Positions 6,668-14,008 of a DNA stretch of 15,242 nucleotides are shown piece by piece. A program made the translations under genes and the position numbers. The notes under the pieces are model-generated. The model did no database searches and was not told where the DNA came from. It was given only the letters and a program-made list of their open reading frames with translations. Origin of the DNA: Promethearchaeota archaeon (lineage in GTDB: Archaea; Asgardarchaeota; Lokiarchaeia; Sigynarchaeales; SOKP01); the NCBI GenBank assembly GCA_016839845.1, contig JAEOTL010000302.1, positions 1 to 15,242 on the forward strand, written 5' to 3'. Each line of letters begins with the position of its first letter. Within the stretch, counting starts at the first letter, position 1.

Positions 6668-7531
6668 ATGAATAAGATACATGCTAAATTATTTGAATCC
6701 TTAGAGATCGGGGATGATTTCCCCACTGTCATAATGGGAGTCTTGAATCTAAGCCCTGAGAGTTTCTATCAAGGATCGGTATACTCTGATGCAAAATCAA
6801 TTAGTAATGCTACAACACAAATGATTGGAAATGGAGCAAAAATAATTGATATAGGTGGACGTTCTACTGCTCCTTGGTCAGTGAAAATCACGTTAGATGA
6901 AGAAATAAAGCGTGTTCAATCTGCATTGGAAGTTGTTTGTAGCATAATTCCCGAAGATATCATAATATCCATCGATACCCAATATAAACGTGTTGCTCAA
7001 ATTGCTTATAATATGTCTCAAGATTATTCAAAGAAACTTATAATTAACGATATAAGCTGTTTAAAGACTGATCCGTCTCTCCAAGACTTTATAATCGAAA
7101 ATGCCCTTCCTGTCATTTTGATGGCCTCGAAAGTAGTTCCTGGCGATATATTTACTATTGATGAGATTTATTCTGAGTTTAAAAAAACGATAAATCAGCT
7201 TAGATTAAGTGGGTATGATGAGACAAAAATAATCATAGATCCTGGAATTGGTAAATGGGTTAAGGAAAAAAACCATACTTATGATTTAAAAATTATAGGG
7301 AACTTAGATAAGCTTAGCAGTCTTCAAAAACCGATTTTAGTAGCAATTTCAAGAAAATCTTTTGTTGGAACAACACTAAATCTTCCTAATCCAGATGATC
7401 GATTAAATGGTACTCTTTCTTCAACTGCGATAGCAGTTTTTAATGGGGCCCATATAATTCGCACTCACGATGTGAATAGTCAATTAGTAGAAATTGTTAC
7501 TATGGCTGAAGAAATAAGAAGAAAAAGATAA
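6668..7531 (+). CDS. Dihydropteroate synthase-family protein (archaeal type)
   Basis: A 287-aa pterin-binding TIM barrel (PF00809). DHPS joins a hydroxymethyl-dihydropterin pyrophosphate to an arylamine in folate or methanopterin synthesis. Motifs in order are MGVLNLSPESFY (23-34), the pyrophosphate loop DIGGRSTAPW (61-70), ISIDT (100-104), INDIS (126-130), MASKVVPGD (152-160, where bacterial FolP has M-H-x-x-G-x-P), DPGIGKWVK (191-199), SRKSFVG (228-234) and IRTHDVN (264-270). The GGRSTAPW form is the usual archaeal one. The arylamine could be p-aminobenzoate, or the ribofuranosyl-aminobenzene phosphate used for methanopterin; the sequence does not decide. It diverges from the CofE-like gene and is followed 13 bases later by a radical SAM gene, almost certainly in the same transcript. 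Confidence 0.9.
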   Translation: MNKIHAKLFESLEIGDDFPTVIMGVLNLSPESFYQGSVYSDAKSISNATTQMIGNGAKIIDIGGRSTAPWSVKITLDEEIKRVQSALEVVCSIIPEDIIISIDTQYKRVAQIAYNMSQDYSKKLIINDISCLKTDPSLQDFIIENALPVILMASKVVPGDIFTIDEIYSEFKKTINQLRLSGYDETKIIIDPGIGKWVKEKNHTYDLKIIGNLDKLSSLQKPILVAISRKSFVGTTLNLPNPDDRLNGTLSSTAIAVFNGAHIIRTHDVNSQLVEIVTMAEEIRRKR

Positions 7532-7544
7532 AAAATGATATAAA

Positions 7545-9002
7545 ATGAAACTTACGACAAAAAAAATTCAAAGAGTAGCCTTAGTAAATCCTAATTATAA
7601 AACTAAGAGTATTACAGATAATTTCACTATTCCAGCATTGGGTTTAGAATACCTTGCTGCAAGTATCTTAGATCTAGTTGAAGTGAAATTAATTAATGGC
7701 AAAACAAGGAACTTAAACTTCGATGAAATTATGGACGAGATTAAGGATTTCAAACCTGATGTTGTTGGTATTTCATGTTGTTTTACTATTGGGATTAATT
7801 TTGTATTGAAAATTGCTAAAAAATCTAAATCACTTGGATATGCAACTATACTAGGTGGATGGCATCCAACTTTTGCCCCTTCTGATCTTTTAAAGTATCC
7901 CTTCGTAGACGTTGTCGTTAGGGGAGAGGGAGAAATCACCTTTCGGGAGTTAATTGTTAATATTGATTTGGAAAAGATAAAAGGGATATCATATAAAATC
8001 AATGGACGCGTTATAGATAATGAAGATCGTCCGTTAATTAAAAATTTAGATAGCTTACCATACCCCGCAAGTAATCTGAGAGATAAAAAATCTTTATTCC
8101 AGATTTTTCAGATGCCTTTTGATGTATTAGAGACATCAAGAGGATGCCCGTTTAATTGTACTTTTTGCAATGTACATATCTTTTGTCGAGGGACCTATAG
8201 AACCAAAAGTCCAGAACGTGTGATTCAAGAGCTAAAGATTATTAATAATAAAAGAAAATATACCAATGTTTTGATTGTGGATGATAATTTTACCGCAAAC
8301 GTGAAAAGAGTAGAAAAAATCTGCGATCTAATAATAAAAGAAGGAATTAAGTTGGATATAACCTGTCAAAGTCGAATAGATGTTATCAAGAATAATCCTG
8401 ACGTAATTAAAAAGATGTCAAAGGCTGGCTTTTGGTTATTTTTCCTTGGTATTGAATCTTTCAAACAGGAATCCTTGGATGATATTCAGAAAAAAGTCAA
8501 AATGCAAGAAATTATAGAAGCAATCAAAATTCTTCATGAGAACGATATAGTAATAATTGGGAGTATGTTAGTTGGTTCTAGCTTGGATGAAGAAGAAAAA
8601 GACATAGACCATATGATAAAAATTGTTAAAGCATTAGGAATAGATTTTCCACTATATTCCATAATGACTCCCTTACCCGGAACCAAATTCAGAGAAATTT
8701 TGATCGAAAAGGATTATCTACTTTCTCACAATTGGGATGAATACAACTTTACAACTGCAGTAAATCGACTAAACAACCTCTCAAAGGAAAAATTGGAACA
8801 ACTCTTATCGAAAGCATATTACTATGGTTATTTTGAACGAGGGTGGAAAAATACTTTTATGAGAATGTTTAGAAAAAAGGGGATTAACTTGATATTAAAA
8901 TCTAAAAAATTGAAAGCTATAAAAGATCTCTTAAGCTTTTTCGGGAGCATAAGAAACATGAAAAACGAGTCGGACTCACAAATTAAGACTTTTCAGAAGT
9001 AA
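7545..9002 (+). CDS. B12-binding-domain radical SAM enzyme, downstream of DHPS
   Basis: A 485-aa class B radical SAM protein. Residues about 8-140 form a Rossmann-like B12-binding domain (RVALVNPNY, PDVVGISCCF, ATILGGWHPTF, VDVVVRGEGEITF). The usual D-x-H-x-x-G cobalamin-ligand motif is not visible, so base-off binding through His is unlikely. The radical SAM core has the [4Fe-4S] cysteines Cys201, Cys205 and Cys208 (SRGCPFNCTFC). Later come VDDNFTAN, FLGIESF and a MTPLPGTKF segment, all typical of this class. A basic C-terminal tail follows, from about 430. Members often methylate unreactive carbons or rearrange rings. Because it sits 13 bases after the DHPS gene, a pterin substrate is an attractive guess. 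The ATG at 7545 has no Shine-Dalgarno sequence. It ends 5 bases from the convergent epimerase gene. Family certain, substrate unknown. Confidence 0.9.
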   Translation: MKLTTKKIQRVALVNPNYKTKSITDNFTIPALGLEYLAASILDLVEVKLINGKTRNLNFDEIMDEIKDFKPDVVGISCCFTIGINFVLKIAKKSKSLGYATILGGWHPTFAPSDLLKYPFVDVVVRGEGEITFRELIVNIDLEKIKGISYKINGRVIDNEDRPLIKNLDSLPYPASNLRDKKSLFQIFQMPFDVLETSRGCPFNCTFCNVHIFCRGTYRTKSPERVIQELKIINNKRKYTNVLIVDDNFTANVKRVEKICDLIIKEGIKLDITCQSRIDVIKNNPDVIKKMSKAGFWLFFLGIESFKQESLDDIQKKVKMQEIIEAIKILHENDIVIIGSMLVGSSLDEEEKDIDHMIKIVKALGIDFPLYSIMTPLPGTKFREILIEKDYLLSHNWDEYNFTTAVNRLNNLSKEKLEQLLSKAYYYGYFERGWKNTFMRMFRKKGINLILKSKKLKAIKDLLSFFGSIRNMKNESDSQIKTFQK

Positions 9003-9007
9003 GGTGT

Positions 9008-9997
9008 TCAAGTAATTTGTAAATTTACGCCGAATTTTTTCTTGTGCCATCTGAAGTAATTTCTTAATCCCTCTCCCGTAGTGAAAGATGGCTTAAAGTG
9101 AATCAAATTTTGCGCCTTTGATATATCTGCATAACTGTGTAAAATATCCCCTGGTCTCGGATCAGCCAATTTAACCTCCAAATCCTGCTTATTTGCTATT
9201 TTTAGCATTAAATTTGCCAGATTTTTTAAAGTAATAGGCGATCCTGCCCCAATATTAAGTATTTCTCCAAAAGCTTCACTTTTAGTTGCCAGAAGATTAG
9301 CTTGAACAATATCATCCACATAGGTAAAATCTCGTGACTGTTCCCCATCCCCAAATATTATTAATTCCTTATTTTTAAGAATTCTACCAAGCCAAATTGC
9401 GATGACCCCACTGTAAGGTGAGTCTTCCTGTCTTGGACCGAATACATTAAAATATCGCAGTGAAATCGTTTTCAAGCCATAAACTTGATAGTAAGTGCTC
9501 ATATAAGCCTCACACGTTAATTTTGTCACACCATAAGGTGAAATTGGGATTCTAGGCATATCTTCTTTTTTAGGTAGGGTTGGAGTATCCCCGTAAACTG
9601 CTGAGCTTGAAGCGAAGATTATCTTTGATACATCCCTTTTTCTGGCAGCATTCAAAAGATTTAATGTCCCAGTAACATTAACATCATTACATGATTGGGG
9701 CATTTTAACTGACTGAGGAACACTTGTAAATGCAGCTTCATGGTAAATAATGTCAATATCTTTCATTATCTCTAATAAAAGATTAAGATCTCGAATATCA
9801 CCTTTTATAAATTCAAAATTTGTTTTATTCGATATATCTTCCAGGTTTTCCATTTTTCCATTATACAGATTATCCAATCCAACCAATTCTGCCCCAAGTT
9901 CAAGGAGTTTTGATACTAAATGACTGCCAATAAAACCGGCAGCTCCAGTTACCAGAATTTTTTTACCATCAAAGTTTATTTTTTCGATACTATTCAT
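9008..9997 (-). CDS. NAD-dependent UDP-sugar 4-epimerase (GalE/WbpP-like SDR)
   Basis: A 329-aa extended short-chain dehydrogenase/reductase. The NAD-binding TGAAGFIG lies at 17-24 with Asp42 (LDNLYNG) at the ribose position. The catalytic serine region is FASSSAVYGD (128-137) and the active-site pair is Tyr155-x-x-x-Lys159 (SPYGVTK). RYFNVFGPRQ (181-190) and FGDGEQSRDFTYVDD complete the family pattern. The AAFTSVPQSV and SPYGVTK context resembles UDP-N-acetylglucosamine 4-epimerases of the WbpP type more than classical GalE, but UDP-glucose 4-epimerase cannot be excluded. It supplies activated sugars for surface glycans or glycolipids. The ATG at 9997 lies three bases after the stop of the acyl-CoA synthetase gene, so the two are co-transcribed and probably translationally coupled. 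Confidence 0.92.
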   Translation of the reverse strand: MNSIEKINFDGKKILVTGAAGFIGSHLVSKLLELGAELVGLDNLYNGKMENLEDISNKTNFEFIKGDIRDLNLLLEIMKDIDIIYHEAAFTSVPQSVKMPQSCNDVNVTGTLNLLNAARKRDVSKIIFASSSAVYGDTPTLPKKEDMPRIPISPYGVTKLTCEAYMSTYYQVYGLKTISLRYFNVFGPRQEDSPYSGVIAIWLGRILKNKELIIFGDGEQSRDFTYVDDIVQANLLATKSEAFGEILNIGAGSPITLKNLANLMLKIANKQDLEVKLADPRPGDILHSYADISKAQNLIHFKPSFTTGEGLRNYFRWHKKKFGVNLQIT

Positions 9998-10000
9998 CTT

Positions 10001-11773
10001 TTAAACCCGTATTTTCCCTTTCATTAGTTTATTATATATTGAGGTATCAAATTTGATGTATTTGTCTTCTGTTAAATCCCAAAAGTAGAGTGGTTCATTA
10101 ATTTCATTGATATTATACCCTTCACGTCGAAGATTGGACTTTCTTATTTTTTTGCTTCCCGTCACTTCAAGTTCTTGCCGAATCCGAATGAAAAGGGGAA
10201 TTGAGTACTTAGGTAAAACCTTTAGAACAAACTCAGAAATATCATTTGGTTTAAAACCTATCTCGGGATCAACTATTAATGCTGCCATTCCAGCTTTTCC
10301 TTCATGATGGGGGATCTCTACACCATACACAGCACTCATTGAAATTAATTCATTAGTACTAAGTAAGTTTTCAACCTCTAATGTTGAAACATTCTCTCCC
10401 TTCCAACGGAAGGTATCCCCAACTCTATCGGCAAAAGACAACCATAAATTATCATGAAGCTGAAGTAAATCACCAGTAATGAAATATGCATCATCTTCTT
10501 CAAATACATTTCTTATTACTCTTTCATTAGTCTTTTCCTTATTTCTATACTTTGTAAAATTTTCTATGTCTAAAATTTTCATTAGGGACATCCCAACATC
10601 TCCCGGCTCACATTTTATGTAAAATCCCTCTCCATTTTTATAGAACTCAAGTGTTTCTGGATCTACTTTTGCCAGTGCATGATTTATATTGGTATTTCTT
10701 CCGATCATGCCAGGAACTTCATCTAAGTTTACAATTGGACCATATCCCTCGGTTGAGCTATAATATTCAAAAATATGTTTAATTTTGAACCGTTCTTTAA
10801 ATTTTATCCAGATATCTTTGCGAAGGCCTAAACCTAGCATTTTCTTGAGAGTATGATTTTTTTCATATTCAGATGGAGGTTGATTTAGTATGTATCTAGG
10901 AATCTCACCAACATAAGTTACAAAGGTTATTTTATATCTTTGAATATCTTTCCAGAAGTTAGAAGCTGAAAATTTCTTTCGCAACACAGCTGTTGCACCC
11001 TTGTATACATATATTCCCAAAGCTGTACAAAAAGATAAGGAATGATAAAGCGGATTACTTATTAATATAATATCATTGAAATTTGCCTGAGTTACTGAGT
11101 GTCCATAATAAACACCGTTAATTGAAATTGAATAGTTTGGCATTATTACTGCTTTTGGAAGCCCAGTAGTCCCAGAAGTATAAATATAAAAAGCTGTTTC
11201 AGCTAATGTTGAATTTTTAGTTGATGTTGGATTATTATTCATAACATCTCTCAATTGCTTTTTCAAATCTATAAAATTTCTTTGTTTAATATCAGAATTA
11301 TTAATTACTAAAATTTCATCATCTTTGAAGGATAAATCCTTCATAACCTCTAGTAAGCTTGACAAACAATCTCCATCTATAATAACATATTTTGGGGATA
11401 CAATTTTAATAGAATGAATTAACGCTTGACTTCTTAAATTGATGTTTACTAAAGCACAGACACCCTGTATTTTATTTATACCAGTTGCTATAAAAAGATA
11501 CTCTGGAGAATTTTCCATCATCAATGCAACATTATCTCCCGGTTTTAATCCTTGTTTCAAAAACCAATTTGCATAAAGGTTTGCCTCCTCATTGAATTGT
11601 TTCCAGGTCCAAGAATTTTCCTTAAAGAACAATGCGATTTTCTCAGGATATTTTTCCGCATTATCTTCAACATATATACCCAAACCTTGGTTCGGGTTAT
11701 CTTCTAACTTTTTTACCTCTTCCATATACCGATCATAAGCAGCTTGTTCCTTAGGAGTACGGTTAATTTCCAA
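10001..11773 (-). CDS. FATP/very-long-chain acyl-CoA synthetase-like protein
   Basis: A 590-aa adenylate-forming enzyme (ANL superfamily) that activates a carboxylic acid as acyl-AMP and transfers it to CoA. The ATP/AMP motif YIYTSGTTGLPK is at 196-207, YYSSTEG at 337-343 and TGDLL at 433-437. DRVGDTFRWKGENVST (449-464) is the signature of the fatty acid transport protein/very-long-chain group rather than of ordinary FadD. Lys542 (in TGSKKIRK) aligns with the C-terminal catalytic lysine. The start is a TTG at 11773: an in-frame TAA at 11780-11782 blocks any upstream start, and the next ATG would remove 16 residues. A GATGGT element lies about nine bases before it. It follows the membrane-protein gene by 23 bases and precedes the epimerase by three. 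The acid substrate is unknown; fatty, bile-like or isoprenoid acids all occur in the wider family. Confidence 0.92.
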   Translation of the reverse strand: MEINRTPKEQAAYDRYMEEVKKLEDNPNQGLGIYVEDNAEKYPEKIALFFKENSWTWKQFNEEANLYANWFLKQGLKPGDNVALMMENSPEYLFIATGINKIQGVCALVNINLRSQALIHSIKIVSPKYVIIDGDCLSSLLEVMKDLSFKDDEILVINNSDIKQRNFIDLKKQLRDVMNNNPTSTKNSTLAETAFYIYTSGTTGLPKAVIMPNYSISINGVYYGHSVTQANFNDIILISNPLYHSLSFCTALGIYVYKGATAVLRKKFSASNFWKDIQRYKITFVTYVGEIPRYILNQPPSEYEKNHTLKKMLGLGLRKDIWIKFKERFKIKHIFEYYSSTEGYGPIVNLDEVPGMIGRNTNINHALAKVDPETLEFYKNGEGFYIKCEPGDVGMSLMKILDIENFTKYRNKEKTNERVIRNVFEEDDAYFITGDLLQLHDNLWLSFADRVGDTFRWKGENVSTLEVENLLSTNELISMSAVYGVEIPHHEGKAGMAALIVDPEIGFKPNDISEFVLKVLPKYSIPLFIRIRQELEVTGSKKIRKSNLRREGYNINEINEPLYFWDLTEDKYIKFDTSIYNKLMKGKIRV

Positions 11774-11796
11774 TTTGTTTTACCATCTCTTTAAAA

Positions 11797-12648
11797 CTAT
11801 TTGTTTTTAATTTTATTCCAGATATATCCGTGGCCATCAAACAATATAAAAATTGCGATGGCAGATATAATTGAGCAAAAAATAAGAAGATCCAGATCAG
11901 TAGGGACGTGACCAAAAAGCCACTCTAAATTGATGACAAAATTACTCAACCATGGCCAAGTACCTGGCAACGGTTGTCCATTTAAAAGAAAATAAAGGAA
12001 ATCCTCAAGAGTGCTATATTGTAAAAGAGTTCCTGCCACAAAAATGTTCCAACTCTGTCTTTTAGAGCCACCTCCCAATTTCCACCCAATTGCAACTATA
12101 AGATAGAAAAAAGTCATCAATAATCCCCAAAATGATAAATAGTACATTGTTTTATCAGTAACTCCCCCATACCAAATCCCATCTATTGCTAAATTCACTA
12201 AGATCCCGATGGGGACGACTATCACTAAGAATAGACACACAATAATTAAAATTCTATGAAGTAGCTTCTTCAGCTGAATAACGAACGCCGGAATCATTCC
12301 AAAAAGTATTAATTGAACATATAAAAGAAAACCTGGTGGAATTCCAAGAACCACATAGAATACTATTGGAATCCCATTTGCTATTAAAAAAAGAACTAAG
12401 GCAACCAGGAACCATTTCTTATCAGATTCTCCCCTATCAACAATTTTATTACCTGCTAGGTAGAGAAATCCTATTGGTAATATTAGGCCTAAACTTAGAA
12501 GACAAATCAACCACAAAAGTCTAATAAAGATTCCTACGGATGGATTCTCAGCAGCCCAATCTACTTCAGCAGTGAGAATTATAACTCCTATAAATACTCC
12601 TAATACAATTAAGTTTTTCATCCAATTCTTCATACTTTTTTCTGACAT
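11797..12648 (-). CDS. Multi-pass membrane protein of unknown family
   Basis: A 283-aa protein that I cannot assign to a family. Seven or eight hydrophobic segments are visible, at about residues 11-28, 40-64, 79-100, 106-125, 131-155, 168-188, 200-222 and 251-270. Short basic loops lie between them, and a basic C terminus (WNKIKNK) suggests a cytoplasmic end. Two polar patches stand out near the membrane: LEDFLYF at 214-220, and a P/W-rich loop running to GHVPTDLDL at 246-254. Acidic and histidine residues so placed could form an active site or ion path. The ATG at 12648 is used; ATGs five and nine codons in are alternatives. It heads a three-gene unit with the FATP-like synthetase (23 bases downstream) and the epimerase, so a role in lipid or surface glycan handling is possible but unproven. 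Confidence 0.8.
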   Translation of the reverse strand: MSEKSMKNWMKNLIVLGVFIGVIILTAEVDWAAENPSVGIFIRLLWLICLLSLGLILPIGFLYLAGNKIVDRGESDKKWFLVALVLFLIANGIPIVFYVVLGIPPGFLLYVQLILFGMIPAFVIQLKKLLHRILIIVCLFLVIVVPIGILVNLAIDGIWYGGVTDKTMYYLSFWGLLMTFFYLIVAIGWKLGGGSKRQSWNIFVAGTLLQYSTLEDFLYFLLNGQPLPGTWPWLSNFVINLEWLFGHVPTDLDLLIFCSIISAIAIFILFDGHGYIWNKIKNK

Positions 12649-12696
12649 ACTATATCATTTATCCGATTTTCTATCAAAATTCAAGTTTATCTTTAG

Positions 12697-12705
12697 AATA
12701 TAAAT
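12697..12705 (-). promoter_or_regulatory. Possible TATA box for the membrane protein-FATP-epimerase unit
   Basis: The minus strand reads TTTATATTC in this AT-rich 139-base divergent gap. With normal archaeal spacing it would start transcription near 12675 and give a leader of about 27 bases before the ATG at 12648. A second AT-rich stretch at about 12713-12725 is also possible. No better match lies at the leaderless distance. Confidence 0.3.
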
Positions 12706-12757
12706 TTAGATCATATTTTATAAATAACTTACGGTATAACTTGATATAGGAATATTT

Positions 12758-12768
12758 TTGTAAATAAG
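12758..12768 (+). promoter_or_regulatory. TATA box for the sulfotransferase gene
   Basis: TTGTAAATAAG is centred about 25 bases before the ATG at 12788, which predicts a leaderless or nearly leaderless message. There is no Shine-Dalgarno sequence before that ATG. Confidence 0.4.
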
Positions 12769-12787
12769 TACCTTTATTTTAGAAGCT

Positions 12788-13924
12788 ATGGCCAAAAAAA
12801 GCAAAACATTAAGAAGTCAGAATTCAACCGAATTTCCAATGATGGGATATGCGGGGTATATCATCACTAAAATTCTTCACTCATTTAAACGGCTTTCATT
12901 CCTACTTGATAAATGGGAAACCTATACGCTCACTAATGAAATCAATAATCTAACTGTTGATAAACCGATATTTATTACAGGAATTGCTCGCGCTGGGACA
13001 ACAATTGTGTTAGAAATGTTAAGCAAACATCCTGAATTAGCTTCACATAGATATAAGCATCTTATTATACCATACATACCTCACTGGTTTAGTGAGATTA
13101 TTAAATTTACGCCTTTTTATAAAAAACCTTTTGAACGACTACATCAAGATGGTATCATTGTAACTCGTGAGAGTTCTGAAGCAGTAGAAGAGATTTTTTG
13201 GCAAGCTTTCTTCGAGAACAGTCATACTGAACATATATCAAATATTATCGAGAAAAACATTTCTAATCCTCGATTTGAGAGATTTTATCAAACTCATATT
13301 AAAAAACTTATCTATAATCAAGCTACTTCTCGTTATATAGCAAAAAATAATTATAATTTAACGCGATTAGAATATATCCTTAAGATATTTCCTAATGCTA
13401 AATTCTTATTACTTATTCGAAATCCGCTTAATCATGTAGCTTCTTTAATAAAGCAATCTAAATTATTTATACAGTTAGAGCGAAAAAAAACCCTTCTCCA
13501 TGACTGGCTAAGTATGCTCGGGCACCATGAGTTTGGGAATTGGCAGACTTGTATTAATGCAGGGGATTTTGAAATTATTCAGAATATCCACAATTTATGG
13601 CGCAAAAAATCAACATATGTTAAGGGTTGGGCTTACTACTGGAATTCACTATATAATTACATTGCTGATAATTTAGACAGAAACAAGAAACTTAGAAACG
13701 CAACTCTCATAGTTAGATTTGAAGACTTAACTGAAACACCAGTAGTGATTATAGATAAGATCCTTGATCATACTGAGCTCCAGAAATCCCAATTTGAAAA
13801 AGTAAAAAAGTACTATATCAAACACCTGCATAAACCTACCTATTATACCCCAAATTTTTCGGATCAAGAAAGAAAAGATATAGATGAGGTCACAAAATCA
13901 ACAGCGAAACGATTTGGATATTAA
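12788..13924 (+). CDS. Sulfotransferase family protein (Sulfotransfer_3-like)
   Basis: A 378-aa P-loop protein of the PAPS-dependent sulfotransferase family, which moves a sulfuryl group to hydroxyl or amino groups of lipids, sugars or proteins. The 5'-phosphosulfate loop is IFITGIARAGTTIVLEML at 61-78. The 3'-phosphate site is LLLIRNPLNHVASLIKQ at 207-223, with Arg210 and Ser219. The KNNYNLTRLEYILKIFPNAKF stretch before it and IVRFEDLTETP at 308-318 are typical. Ala68 replaces the serine usually seen in the PRSGTT form of the loop, which is a tolerated variation. No signal peptide or membrane segment is visible, so it acts in the cytoplasm. Neighbouring genes for a nucleotide-sugar epimerase and acyl activation suggest a surface glycolipid or glycan acceptor, but the acceptor is not deducible. 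The ATG at 12788 follows a TATA-like element. Confidence 0.87.
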   Translation: MAKKSKTLRSQNSTEFPMMGYAGYIITKILHSFKRLSFLLDKWETYTLTNEINNLTVDKPIFITGIARAGTTIVLEMLSKHPELASHRYKHLIIPYIPHWFSEIIKFTPFYKKPFERLHQDGIIVTRESSEAVEEIFWQAFFENSHTEHISNIIEKNISNPRFERFYQTHIKKLIYNQATSRYIAKNNYNLTRLEYILKIFPNAKFLLLIRNPLNHVASLIKQSKLFIQLERKKTLLHDWLSMLGHHEFGNWQTCINAGDFEIIQNIHNLWRKKSTYVKGWAYYWNSLYNYIADNLDRNKKLRNATLIVRFEDLTETPVVIIDKILDHTELQKSQFEKVKKYYIKHLHKPTYYTPNFSDQERKDIDEVTKSTAKRFGY

Positions 13925-14008
13925 ATACAAAAATGTAGCAATCCAAGCCAAATAAGAATTAAACCAATTAGATTTTAATCTATGAATATTTATTAATGCA
14001 TAAAAACA

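Noticed and set aside
13971..13980. Small inverted repeat GATTTTAATC as an operator or terminator
   Set aside because: It is a four-base stem with a two-base loop in AT-rich sequence and is expected by chance. No T-run follows it.
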